Part shown: piece by piece, positions 9,402-17,362 of the stretch
How positions within the stretch are numbered: the first letter of the stretch is position 1
How the letters are laid out: each line of letters opens with the position of its first letter
DNA from: Streptomyces alfalfae
GTDB lineage: Bacteria > Actinomycetota > Actinomycetes > Streptomycetales > Streptomycetaceae
Reading direction: 5' to 3'
Assembly: GCF_004127445.1 (NCBI RefSeq)
Contig: NZ_QEXM01000041.1
Location: forward strand, 248,001 to 312,000
DNA length: 64,000 nucleotides
Notes under the pieces: generated by a model
Database searches by the model: none
Told to the model about the DNA's origin: nothing
Seen by the model: the letters and a program-made list of their open reading frames with translations, nothing else
Translations under genes and position numbers: made by a program

Positions 9402-10527
9402 CGCTGCTCACCTTGCCCACGCTCTTGCCGCCGTCCTGCGCGCTCTCGCCCGCCGTGTCCGCACCGGGGGCGTCCGCGTCCCGCGGCTCCGACCCGGGCT
9501 CCGACTCCATCGGCTCGCCGAGCACGGCGAGCAGCCGGGAGCGCGGCACGACCCCGACGAGCGTGCCGTCCCCGTCGGTCACCGCCACCGGCGCCTCACT
9601 GGTGGAGCAGGGCGTGAACAGCTCGATGATGGGGGTGTCCTCGGTGACCGTCGCGGGCGCGTCGGCCCGCACGAAGCCGTCCTCGGGGTCGGCCATGATG
9701 GCGCCCGCCGTGAGGACCCGGGAGCGGTCGACGTCCTGCGTGAACGAGGCGACGTACTCGTTGGCCGGGGTGACCAGGATGTCCTCGGAGGTGCCGATCT
9801 GGACGATGCGGCCGTCGCGCATGACGGCTATCTGGTCGCCCAGGCGCATGGCCTCGTTCAGGTCGTGGGTGATGAAGACGATGGTCTTCTTCAGCCGCTT
9901 CTGGAGCACCAGGAGCTGGTCCTGCATGTCGCGGCGGATCAGCGGGTCGAGCGCGCTGAACGACTCGTCCATGAGGAGCAGGTCGGCGTCGGTGGCGAGC
10001 GCGCGGGCCAGGCCCACGCGCTGCTGCATGCCGCCGGACAGCTCGTCGGGCCAGGACTTCTCCCAGCCCTTGAGCCCTGCCAGCTCCAGCGCCTCGGTGG
10101 CGCGCTTCTCGCGCTCGGCGCGCGGGACGCCCTGCACCTCCAGGCCGTAGCCGGCGTTCTCCAGGACGCTGCGGTGCGGGAAGAGCGCGAAGTGCTGGAA
10201 GACCATGCTGATCTTCTTGGAGCGCACCTCGCGCATCTCGCGGGCGCTCAGCTCGGTGAGGTCCTGGCCGTCGAAGCGGACGTGACCGGCCGTCGGCTCC
10301 GACAGCCCGTTGAGCATGCGCAGCAACGTGGACTTGCCGGATCCGGAGAGACCCATGACGACGAAGATCTGGCCCGGCTCGACCTCGAAGGAGGCGTCGA
10401 TCACCGCGGCTGTGGTGCCGTCGGCGCGCAGCTCCTCCCGGTCGGCTCCGTGGCGGAGTTTCTCCACCGCGTCATCGGGTCGTCTGCCGAACACCTTGTA
10501 CAAGCGCTCGGCCTGAAGCCTGGACAC
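9394..10527 (-). CDS. Glycine betaine/proline ABC transporter ATP-binding protein (ProV/OpuAA-like)
   Basis: 377 residues from GTG 10527. This start (SRLQAERLYKVFG) is preferred because GAGAGG lies at proper spacing; GTG 10533 would be too close. Walker A is GLSGSGKST, the signature is LSGGMQQRVGLARA, Walker B is LLLMDESFSALD and the switch His is in FITHD. After the ATPase core there is a CBS-like region (AGAIMADPEDGF, then VAVTDGDGTLVGVVPRSRLL), which in OpuA senses ionic strength or c-di-AMP, and an acidic tail. It powers the fused permease-receptor encoded next. The arrangement indicates osmotic-stress uptake. Confidence 0.95.
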   Translation of the reverse strand: MSRLQAERLYKVFGRRPDDAVEKLRHGADREELRADGTTAAVIDASFEVEPGQIFVVMGLSGSGKSTLLRMLNGLSEPTAGHVRFDGQDLTELSAREMREVRSKKISMVFQHFALFPHRSVLENAGYGLEVQGVPRAEREKRATEALELAGLKGWEKSWPDELSGGMQQRVGLARALATDADLLLMDESFSALDPLIRRDMQDQLLVLQKRLKKTIVFITHDLNEAMRLGDQIAVMRDGRIVQIGTSEDILVTPANEYVASFTQDVDRSRVLTAGAIMADPEDGFVRADAPATVTEDTPIIELFTPCSTSEAPVAVTDGDGTLVGVVPRSRLLAVLGEPMESEPGSEPRDADAPGADTAGESAQDGGKSVGKVSSGA

Positions 10528-10551
10528 ATACACCTCTCGGGTTGAACCAAG

Positions 10552-10580
10552 ACGGCCCGCCTCCCCCGCCGGCGGGCCGT
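10552..10580 (-). promoter_or_regulatory. Hairpin in the leader of the betaine transporter operon
   Basis: ACGGCCCGCC pairs perfectly with GGCGGGCCGT across a 9-base loop, 25 bases upstream of the ATPase start. It looks like a terminator stem but sits in front of a gene, between two divergent genes, so it would be in the 5' leader if transcription starts upstream. No T-run follows on the minus strand. It could act as an attenuator or mRNA stabiliser. The rest of the gap (10581-10795) shows no clear motif. Confidence 0.4.
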
Positions 10581-10795
10581 GGAGCGTGATGGCTTCGGGC
10601 CACTTACCCGATCGAATAGTTGAAAGTGCGACCGGCCCCGCTCCGGCTGCGCGCCTGCCCAGACTGGTTCAGGCCAAACTAAAGAGTGACCCAGCTCACA
10701 CATGTTGCGCTCTCGGCACCAGCAGCCGTCATGCGCAACGCCCGCCCTTCCCCTCGCCTCCGCCGTCCGGGCGGCTGTCGGCGCCGTGCGGCATG

Positions 10796-11743
10796 ATGCG
10801 CAACGTGACTCAGCGAACACGGCGCCTCATGCTGCTCGACACGGCCTCCCTGTACTTCCGGGCGTACTTCGGCGTGCCGGAATCCGTGAAGGCCCCGGAC
10901 GGCACCCCGGTCAACGCGGTGCGCGGGCTCCTCGACTTCATCGCCCGCCTCATCCAGGACCACCGCCCGGACGACCTGGTCGCGTGCATGGACGCGGACT
11001 GGCGCCCGGACTGGCGGGTCCGGCTCATCCCCTCGTACAAGGCGCACCGCGTCGCCGAGGAGACGGAGCGGGGGCCGGACGCCGAGGAGGTCCCCGACAC
11101 GCTCGCGCCCCAGGTGCCGGTGATCGAGGACGTCCTCGACGCGCTCGGCATCGCGCGCGTGGGCGTGGCGTCGTACGAGGCGGACGACGTGATCGGCACC
11201 TTCACCGCCCGTGCGACGGGCCCGGTCGACATCGTCACCGGCGACCGCGACCTCTACCAGCTGGTGGACGACGAGCGGGGCGTCCGCGTGCTCTACCCCC
11301 TCAAGGGCGTCGGCGCCCTCCAGCTCACGGACGAGGCGTGGCTGCGCGGGAAGTACGGCGTGGACGGCTCCGGCTATGTCGACCTCGCCCTGCTCCGCGG
11401 CGACCCGAGCGACGGCCTGCCCGGCGTGCCCGGCATCGGCGAGAAGACGGCGGCGAAGCTCCTGGACGCCTTCGGCGACCTGGCCGGGATCATGGCCGCG
11501 GTCGACGACCCGACGTCGAAGCTGACGCCGTCGCAGCGCAAGCGGCTCGACGAGTCACGGGCGTACGTGGCGGTCGCGCCGAAGGTCGTCCGGGTCGCTG
11601 ACGACGTGCCGCTGCCCGAGGTCGACGTGGCGCTCCCCCGCGAACCGCGCGACCCCGCCTCGCTCGACGCGCTGGCGGAGCAGTGGAACCTGGGTGGCTC
11701 GCTCCAGCGCCTGGTCAGCACGCTGCACAGCCGAGAGTGTTAG
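10796..11743 (+). CDS. 5'-3' exonuclease (PolA N-terminal domain-like, FEN family)
   Basis: 315 residues from ATG 10796; ATG 10793 and GTG 10805 are alternatives, and none has a strong ribosome site. The product is the stand-alone FEN/5'-nuclease domain: LMLLDTASLYFRAYFG at the N-terminus, CMDADWRPDWR, SYEADDVIGT, DIVTGDRDLYQLV and the helix-hairpin-helix GLPGVPGIGEKTAAKLL. The metal-ligand aspartates are in place. The length matches single-domain actinobacterial homologues that lack a polymerase part. It probably removes RNA primers or flaps in replication and repair alongside PolA. Its stop codon lies at the edge of the iron box of the next gene. Confidence 0.9.
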   Translation: MRNVTQRTRRLMLLDTASLYFRAYFGVPESVKAPDGTPVNAVRGLLDFIARLIQDHRPDDLVACMDADWRPDWRVRLIPSYKAHRVAEETERGPDAEEVPDTLAPQVPVIEDVLDALGIARVGVASYEADDVIGTFTARATGPVDIVTGDRDLYQLVDDERGVRVLYPLKGVGALQLTDEAWLRGKYGVDGSGYVDLALLRGDPSDGLPGVPGIGEKTAAKLLDAFGDLAGIMAAVDDPTSKLTPSQRKRLDESRAYVAVAPKVVRVADDVPLPEVDVALPREPRDPASLDALAEQWNLGGSLQRLVSTLHSREC

Positions 11744-11760
11744 CTTAGGTAAACCTAAGT
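11742..11760. promoter_or_regulatory. Iron box (DmdR/DtxR-type operator)
   Basis: AGCTTAGGTAAACCTAAGT contains the perfect dyad CTTAGGT-AA-ACCTAAG and fits the TTAGG...CCTAA core of DtxR-family operators such as DmdR1 sites in Streptomyces. It lies 25 bases before the siderophore-interacting protein gene and begins within the stop codon of the exonuclease gene. Repression when iron is plentiful is the expected outcome. Confidence 0.85.
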
Positions 11761-11785
11761 AGCTGTTGAAGGGGAGGCCGTCGCC

Positions 11786-12622
11786 ATGGCAGAACGTCCG
11801 GCACGCAAAGCACCGAAGGCTCACGTCGGACGCGTCGTGCGCTCCGAGCGGCTGACCCCGCACATGCAGCGCGTCGTCCTCGGCGGTGACGGCCTCGCCG
11901 AGTTCACGGCGGGGGACTGCACCGATCACTACGTGAAACTGCTCTTCGACGCCGAGGGCGTCACCTATCCCGAGCCGTTCGACATGCAGCGCGTCAGGGA
12001 GGAGTTCCCGCGCGAGCAGTGGCCGGTGACCCGCACGTACACGGTGCGCCGCTGGGACGCCGAGGCCGGTGAGCTGACGGTCGACTTCGTGGTCCACGGC
12101 GACGAGGGCCTAGCGGGGCCGTGGGCGCGCGACGCCAGGCCCGGTGACACGATCCGCTTCCTCGGCCCCGGTGGCGCCTACGCCCCCGAGGCCGACGCGG
12201 CCTGGCATCTGCTCGCCGGCGACGAGAGCGCCCTGCCCGCGATCGCCGCCGCGGCAGAGGCGCTGCCCGCCGGCGCGACCGCGCATGTCTTCGTGGAGGT
12301 CGAGGGCCCCGAGGAGGAGCAGAAGATCGAGACGGACGTCCCGGTGGTCTGGCTCCACCGCGCGGGCCGCCCGGTCGGCCGGGCCCTGGTCGAGGCGGTG
12401 CGCGCCCTGGAGTTCCCCGAAGGCGCCCCGCAGGCCTTCGTCCACGGCGAGGCGGGCTTCGTGAAGGAGCTCCGCCGCCACCTCCGCGTGGAGCGCGAGA
12501 TCCCCCGCGACAATCTCTCGATCTCCGGCTACTGGCGCCTCGGCCACAACGAGGACGGCTGGCAGGCGTCGAAGCGGGAGTGGAACGCCCAGGTGGAGGC
12601 GGAGCAGGAGCAGACGGCGTAA
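11786..12622 (+). CDS. Siderophore-interacting protein (NADPH-dependent ferric-siderophore reductase)
   Basis: 278 residues from ATG 11786, with a long purine ribosome site (AAGGGGAGG). The N-terminal FAD-binding barrel has TPHMQRVVLGG and the flavin motif RTYTVRRWD. The C-terminal SIP domain has LLAGDESALPAIAAAAE and the family-defining tail NLSISGYWRLGHNEDGW. The enzyme is cytosolic and reduces imported ferric siderophores to release iron. The perfect iron box immediately upstream supports this. It is monocistronic, and a terminator follows. Confidence 0.95.
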   Translation: MAERPARKAPKAHVGRVVRSERLTPHMQRVVLGGDGLAEFTAGDCTDHYVKLLFDAEGVTYPEPFDMQRVREEFPREQWPVTRTYTVRRWDAEAGELTVDFVVHGDEGLAGPWARDARPGDTIRFLGPGGAYAPEADAAWHLLAGDESALPAIAAAAEALPAGATAHVFVEVEGPEEEQKIETDVPVVWLHRAGRPVGRALVEAVRALEFPEGAPQAFVHGEAGFVKELRRHLRVEREIPRDNLSISGYWRLGHNEDGWQASKREWNAQVEAEQEQTA

Positions 12623-12641
12623 CGCCGCGGACGTCGGCGGA

Positions 12642-12678
12642 GGGAGGCGGTCATCCCACTCCGGGGTGACCGCCTCCC
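12642..12678. terminator. Bidirectional terminator between the SIP and acetyltransferase genes
   Basis: A 12-bp perfect stem (GGGAGGCGGTCA with its complement at 12667-12678) extends inward by four more pairs, one of them G-T, to a 5-base loop. It lies between two convergent genes. Confidence 0.85.
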
Positions 12679-12769
12679 GGCGTACGAGGCACCCGTGCGG
12701 GGCGCCCACGGCGGCCCCCGGGTACGGGCATGGCCCCCGGGTACGCACACGGCACGGCCCCGCCGCCCC

Positions 12770-13363
12770 TCAGCCCTCTACGCCCGGCCCCGCGATCCGG
12801 GCGTGCAGGTGCATGTCGTGCCAGCCGTCCTCGTGCAGCACCGCGCTCCGCTTCGTGCCCTCCGCCGGGAAGCCGGACTTCGTCGCCACCCGGCAGGACG
12901 CCTCGTTGGCCGTCGCGTGGGTCAGCTCCAGGCGGTGCAGGCCCACCTCGTCGAAGGCCCAGCGGGACAGGGTCTCCACGGCGCTCGTGGCGACCCCGCG
13001 CCCCCGGGCCGCCGGCACCGTCCAGTACGCGACCTCCGCCTGTCCGTCGGCGAGGACGATGAGCCGCAGGGCGATCCTGCCCACCAGGGCGTCCGTCCCC
13101 GCGTCGGCTATCGCCCAGTACGCGTCGCGCTCCCCCGCCCAGGCCGCGCGCCACTCCTCGATCCAGCCGCGCGCCTCGCTCTCGGAGTCGGCCACGCGCG
13201 CGTGCCAGCGCTGCAACGCGGGGTCCTGGAACGCCTCGTACACCGAGAGTGCGTCCGTGGGCCGCCAGGGGCGGATGACGAGCCCGCCGGGGGCGGGGAG
13301 CACCGGCTGCTCCCGGTGGGCGAGGGTGCCGGGGGCGACCACGTCGGGGATCTTGGAGGGCAT
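12770..13363 (-). CDS. GNAT N-acetyltransferase (RimJ/RimL type)
   Basis: 197 residues from ATG 13363. The fold markers are LVIRPWRPTDALSVYEAF (first strand and helix), the acetyl-CoA loop VPAARGRGVAT (pattern R/Q-x-x-G-x-G/A), and LHRLELTHATANEASCRVA, typical of the RimJ/L subgroup that acetylates N-terminal amines of proteins or small molecules. The closing segment KRSAVLHEDGWHDMHLHA is also standard. It is a cytosolic single gene, convergent with the SIP gene and divergent from the pseudouridine synthase gene. The substrate is unknown. Confidence 0.88.
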   Translation of the reverse strand: MPSKIPDVVAPGTLAHREQPVLPAPGGLVIRPWRPTDALSVYEAFQDPALQRWHARVADSESEARGWIEEWRAAWAGERDAYWAIADAGTDALVGRIALRLIVLADGQAEVAYWTVPAARGRGVATSAVETLSRWAFDEVGLHRLELTHATANEASCRVATKSGFPAEGTKRSAVLHEDGWHDMHLHARIAGPGVEG

Positions 13364-13464
13364 GGCCCCATCGTGGCAGCGGCGGCGGGCGGAGGGCAGT
13401 GAATTTCCTTCCCGGGGCCACGACCGCCGGAAGGCACTCCGGCCGGGCTTACGCTGGCCCCCTG

Positions 13465-14421
13465 ATGAGACGCAAGCCCCGCATCCCGCCCGCCCCGCTG
13501 CCCCAGCGCGCCGGCGTCGACCCCGTCCGGGTCAGGCTGCCGCAGGACGGGCCGTGGCCGACCGTCCGCGACCACCTGGTCGAACGCCTCGCGGCGGGAC
13601 CCGGCGTCATCGACGCGATGGTGCGGGAGGGAAGGATCGTCGGCGCCGACGGGACGGCCGTCACCCGTGCCACCCCCTACGCGCCGGGCGCCTACGTGTG
13701 GTTCCACCGCGACCTGCCCGCCGAGGCGCCCGTGCCGTTCGCGATCGACGTCGTCCACCGGGACGAGCACATCGTGGTCGTGGACAAGCCGCACTTCCTC
13801 GCCACCATGCCCCGCGGCGGCCACGTCACGCAGACCGCCCTCGCCCGCCTGCGCGAGCAGCTCGGCATCCCGGCGCTCGGCGTCGCGCACCGCCTCGACC
13901 GGCTGACCGCCGGACTGCTCCTGTGCACCGTGCGTTCCAAGGAGCGCGGCGCCTACCAGACCCTGTTCAGCGGCCGGCGCGTGCACAAGGAGTACGAGGC
14001 CGTGGCCCCGTACTCCCCCGACGTGCCGCTCCCCCGCACCGTACGCAGCCACATCGTGAAGGAGCGCGGGGTCATCGCCGCGTACGAGGTGGCGGGCGCC
14101 GAGCCGAACAGCGAGAGCCATGTCGAACTCGTCGAGCGCCGCGGCGCCCTCGGCCGCTACCGGCTCACCCCGCACACCGGCCGCACCCACCAGCTCCGCG
14201 TCCATATGAACGCGCTGGGCCTGCCGATCCTCGGCGACCCCCTCTACCCGGAGGTCGCCGCCCCGGCCGCGCCGGACGACTTCCGGCGGCCACTCCAGCT
14301 CCTGGCGCGCGTCCTCGCGTTCACCGACCCGGTCACGGGCGTCGCACACCGCTTCGTGAGCGGGCGGACGCTGGGCGCCTGGTCGGCGTACGACGACTGG
14401 GCTAGCCCCGCCACCAGGTGA
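13465..14421 (+). CDS. RluA-family pseudouridine synthase
   Basis: 318 residues from ATG 13465. The catalytic motif AHRLDRLTAGLLL holds the essential Asp; IVVVDKPHFLATMP is the RluA motif I region, and GRTHQLRVHMNALGLPILGD is motif III. Family members convert uridine to pseudouridine in rRNA or tRNA. The N-terminal 80 residues may be a degenerate S4 domain (TVRDHLVERLAAG). There is no ribosome site, while a TACGCT hexamer lies ten bases upstream, so a leaderless mRNA is possible. The end overlaps the convergent P450 gene by 20 bases. The exact target uridine cannot be assigned. Confidence 0.92.
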   Translation: MRRKPRIPPAPLPQRAGVDPVRVRLPQDGPWPTVRDHLVERLAAGPGVIDAMVREGRIVGADGTAVTRATPYAPGAYVWFHRDLPAEAPVPFAIDVVHRDEHIVVVDKPHFLATMPRGGHVTQTALARLREQLGIPALGVAHRLDRLTAGLLLCTVRSKERGAYQTLFSGRRVHKEYEAVAPYSPDVPLPRTVRSHIVKERGVIAAYEVAGAEPNSESHVELVERRGALGRYRLTPHTGRTHQLRVHMNALGLPILGDPLYPEVAAPAAPDDFRRPLQLLARVLAFTDPVTGVAHRFVSGRTLGAWSAYDDWASPATR

Positions 14422-15883
14422 CGAACCGCTGCCAGGACCCCTTGGGCGCGGCCGGCGCGGCCGACCCGGCCACGGGGGCCGGCGCGCGGTCGGCCGGCTC
14501 CCGCGGCGGGACCGGGGCGGCGGGCGGCCGGACCGGCGGCGAGGAGACGTGCCAGTCGCCGCGCGGCCTCGGGGCGTTCGGGGCCGGCCGGGCCATGACG
14601 TCCTGCGGCGGCCTGGGCGCGAAGTGCACCGGCAGCTCCACCAGGTGCCGCGAGAGGATCGTCGACCTCCACCGCAACTGGCTCTCGTCGATGGAGAGTT
14701 CGACGTCCGGCAGCCGCAGCAGGAGCGCGTCGACGCCGATGTCGGCGATGGCGCGGCCGATGTCCTGGCCGGGGCACTCGTGCGGCCCGCCGCTGAACGC
14801 GAGGTGCGAGCGATTGCCCCGCATGTTGGCGGCGAGGTCGGGGCGTACGACCGGGTCGACGTTGCCCGGCGCGATGCCGAGGATCAGCCCGTCGCCCGCC
14901 CTGATCCGCTGCCCGCCCAGCTGGGTGTCCTGCTTGGCGAAGTAGCCGACCATGGCGCTGAAGGGCGGCTCGTCCCACAGGGACTGCTCGACCGCCTCGG
15001 GGACCGTCATCTGCCCGCCGCTGAGCTGGGCGCGGAAGCGGGGGTCGGTGAGGACCATCCGCAGGACGTTGGCGAGGAGGTTGGCGGTGGCCTCGTAGGA
15101 GGCGATGAGGACCAGGCGCAGATGGGCGGCGACCTCGTCGTCGGTGAGCTCCGCCGGGTGCGCGATGAGGCTGCTGGTGAAGTCCTCCTCCAGCTGGGCG
15201 CGCCGCCGCGCCACGAGGCCCATCAGGACCTCCATGACGTAGGCGTTGCTGGCGATGGCCGTCTCGGTGCCCTTGATCATGTCGCGGGCCGACTGCACCA
15301 TCCGCTCGTTGTACTCCTCGGGCATGCCGAGGACGTGGCACATCACCATCATGGGCAGATGCTCGGCGAACCGGCTGACCAGGTCCGCCTGGCCGTCCTG
15401 GCAGATGTCGTTGAGCAGCAGGTTCGTGTAGCGGTTGATGTAGCGCCTGATGCCGCGGTGGTCGATGTTCGCCATGGCGCCGGTGACCGCGCCGCGCATC
15501 CGCTGGTGCTCGGCGCCCTCGGCGAAGCTGCACATGGGCTGCCAGGTGAAGACGGGCGCGAGCGGGTGGTCGGGGCCCGCGCTGCCGTCGCGGACGGCGC
15601 GCCAGATGCGCGAGTCGCGGGTGTACTGCGAGGGCGTGCGGACCATGTGGAGGTTCTCGCTGTGCCCGAGGACCACCCAGATGGGGACGTCGTTGTGGAG
15701 CAGGACGGGCGCCACCGGGCCGTGCTCGGCCCGCAGCTTCTCGTACAGTCCTGCCAGGTCGGCCTCCGCCTCGGGGCCGTGGAGGCGGCGCACGCCGCCG
15801 GGGCCGAGGCCGTGGGCGGGGCAGCCGGGCGGGGGCGCCAGGGGGTCGTCGGTGCCCGGCCAGGGGGGTTGGGGAGTCGTCAC
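14402..15883 (-). CDS. cvnE9: Conservon-linked cytochrome P450 of the CYP157 type, lacking ExxR
   Basis: 493 residues. The haem-binding loop FSGGPHECPGQDIGR places the ligand Cys at about 370. Where other P450s have ExxR in helix K, this one reads EQSLW (299-303), so the arginine is replaced by Trp; the same EQSLW was reported for S. coelicolor CYP157C1. The I-helix also departs from the A-G-x-x-T rule (IASYEATANL). A Pro/Ala-rich extension of about 70 residues follows the P450 core and ends in QRFVTWWRG. The gene lies 69 bases after the cvnD GTPase gene, the position of rarE in the cvn9/rar conservon. Monooxygenase activity is unproven for this class; a regulatory or scaffold role with the conservon complex is plausible. 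Confidence 0.88.
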   Translation of the reverse strand: MTTPQPPWPGTDDPLAPPPGCPAHGLGPGGVRRLHGPEAEADLAGLYEKLRAEHGPVAPVLLHNDVPIWVVLGHSENLHMVRTPSQYTRDSRIWRAVRDGSAGPDHPLAPVFTWQPMCSFAEGAEHQRMRGAVTGAMANIDHRGIRRYINRYTNLLLNDICQDGQADLVSRFAEHLPMMVMCHVLGMPEEYNERMVQSARDMIKGTETAIASNAYVMEVLMGLVARRRAQLEEDFTSSLIAHPAELTDDEVAAHLRLVLIASYEATANLLANVLRMVLTDPRFRAQLSGGQMTVPEAVEQSLWDEPPFSAMVGYFAKQDTQLGGQRIRAGDGLILGIAPGNVDPVVRPDLAANMRGNRSHLAFSGGPHECPGQDIGRAIADIGVDALLLRLPDVELSIDESQLRWRSTILSRHLVELPVHFAPRPPQDVMARPAPNAPRPRGDWHVSSPPVRPPAAPVPPREPADRAPAPVAGSAAPAAPKGSWQRFVTWWRG

Positions 15884-15952
15884 GGTCGTCGCTCCGGGTT
15901 TCGCATCGAGGGGTTCCGGGATAACGGGGGCAGGTCGCGGTCGCGGGAGTGG

Positions 15953-16567
15953 TCAGACACGGGTGGCCGTCAGGGAGTGCAGATAGCGCATCAGGGTCAT
16001 CAGGACGTCCCTGCTGGACTCCCTGCGGCGCGCGTCGCACGGCATGATCGGCACCGCGGGTTCCAGGTCGAGGGCCCTGCGCAGGGTCTCGATGCCGTGG
16101 TCGGGCGCGTCGGGGAACTCGTTGACGGCGACGACGAACGGCACGCCGCGCTCCTCCAGGCGGCCGATCACGTCGAAGCTGACCTCCAGGCGGCGGGTGT
16201 CGATGAGGACGACCGCGCCGAGCGCGCCTTCGAAGAGCCCGTTCCACAGGAACCAGAAGCGCTCCTGGCCCGGCGTGCCGAAGAGGTAGAGGACCAGTTC
16301 CTCGGAGATGCTGATCCGGCCGAAGTCCATGGCCACGGTGGTCGCCGTCTTGCTCTCCGAGCCGTAGTCGTCGTCGACGCCGATGCCCGCCTGGGTCATC
16401 GTCTCCTCGGTGGTCAGCGGGCGGATCTCGCTGACCGAGCCGACCATCGTGGTCTTGCCGACCCCGAACCCGCCGACGACGACGACCTTGACCGCGGCCG
16501 CGGCCGTGTGCGGAAGGACGTCCTCGCTGCGCGGGCCGGTGATCGTGTCAGAGCTTTTGAAGTCCAT
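15953..16567 (-). CDS. cvnD9: Conservon small GTPase (CvnD/RarD-like)
   Basis: 204 residues. The P-loop is GGFGVGKTTM at residues about 32-41. The usual DxxG switch is replaced by LFGTPGQERF and the guanine-specificity NKxD by VNEF, both standard for the MglA-like/DUF GTPases of actinobacterial conservons. It starts inside the cvnC gene (20-base overlap), so translation is coupled. The four Cvn proteins form a membrane-associated complex described as resembling G-protein signalling, with CvnD as the GTP-binding partner. The cvn9 (rar) unit influences aerial mycelium formation in S. coelicolor (recalled). Confidence 0.93.
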   Translation of the reverse strand: MDFKSSDTITGPRSEDVLPHTAAAAVKVVVVGGFGVGKTTMVGSVSEIRPLTTEETMTQAGIGVDDDYGSESKTATTVAMDFGRISISEELVLYLFGTPGQERFWFLWNGLFEGALGAVVLIDTRRLEVSFDVIGRLEERGVPFVVAVNEFPDAPDHGIETLRRALDLEPAVPIMPCDARRRESSRDVLMTLMRYLHSLTATRV

Positions 16568-16958
16568 GCATCACCGCTTCGAGAAGGGATCGGTCGGGCA
16601 GCGCGGATCGCACGATGGGGGCGCGCGCCTGGACGAGGTCGGACCCGAGCAGCTCCGTCACCACGACGGTCACGACGCTGAACGGCAGCGCCAGATAGGC
16701 CGACAGCTCGGCCACGGAGATCGGGGTCCTGCACAGCCGGAGCACCGCGGAGTGTTCGGGCTGTGCCGTCGGGGCCGCCTCGCCCCGCGCCACGATGAGC
16801 GTGACGAGGTCGAGGGGGGCCCGCTCGGAGTCCTCACCGGTCAGGACGTAGAGCCGTTCGGGGTTGTCCGGGTCGCGGCGTTCACGTTGGGGGGGTGCTT
16901 CTCCTCCCGGCTCCTCCCCGGGGGAAGCTCCGTGCGGAGGTTGTTGCGGAGGAGTCAT
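16548..16958 (-). CDS. cvnC9: Conservon DUF742 protein (CvnC/RarC-like)
   Basis: 136 residues. After a proline- and glutamate-rich leader of about 30 residues comes the DUF742 winged-helix-like core: RLYVLTGED, LDLVTLIVA, then LCRTPISVAELSAYLALPFS and VVTELLGSDLV. The start ATGA overlaps the cvnB stop, and the end overlaps cvnD, as in other conservons. In S. coelicolor, CvnC binds the other subunits; its biochemical role is unknown. Confidence 0.92.
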   Translation of the reverse strand: MTPPQQPPHGASPGEEPGGEAPPQRERRDPDNPERLYVLTGEDSERAPLDLVTLIVARGEAAPTAQPEHSAVLRLCRTPISVAELSAYLALPFSVVTVVVTELLGSDLVQARAPIVRSALPDRSLLEAVMHGLQKL

Positions 16959-17362
16959 ACGGCCTGCCCGTCACGGCGTGGCGGGCTCGTCAGATGGGCC
17001 CCGATCCGCACGACGAGGTCGCGCATGCGGTTGCCGATGAGGCCCGCGTCGACGGTCTCGTCCGCGAGCACGGCGAGATATGCGCCGGCGCCCGCCGCCA
17101 TCATGTAGAAGTAGCCGCCGTCGATCTCGATGATGACCATCTTCATGCCGCCGTCGCTGCGCGGGATCTCGGTGGCCACGGCGGCGGCCAGGCTCTGCAG
17201 TCCGGCGCAGGCCGCGGCGATGCGGTCGGCCGCGTCGGGGTCGCCGCCGTAGCGGGCGATGCGCAGGCCGTCCGCGGAGAGGACGACGATCTGCCGGGTC
17301 TGCGGGACGCCGTCGGCGAGTTCCTTCAGCATCCAGTCGAAATTGGCGCGCTGCTGGATCAC
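16955..17362 (-). CDS. cvnB9: Conservon roadblock/LC7 protein (CvnB/RarB-like)
   Basis: 135 residues from GTG 17362, where GTGA overlaps the stop of the kinase-like gene. The sequence is a single roadblock/LC7 fold: ANFDWMLKELADGVP, QIVVLSADGLRIA, MVIIEIDGGYFYMMAAG and GAYLAVLADE. Roadblock proteins act as regulators or GAPs of MglA-type GTPases, which fits the cvnD product encoded two genes downstream. The short start distance and shared stop make the operon order firm. Confidence 0.94.
   Translation of the reverse strand: MIQQRANFDWMLKELADGVPQTRQIVVLSADGLRIARYGGDPDAADRIAAACAGLQSLAAAVATEIPRSDGGMKMVIIEIDGGYFYMMAAGAGAYLAVLADETVDAGLIGNRMRDLVVRIGAHLTSPPRRDGQAV

Noticed and set aside
12713..12745. 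Direct repeat GCCCCCGGGTACG in two copies
   Set aside because: It is 13 bases in a GC-rich gap between convergent genes; chance or slippage is enough to explain it.
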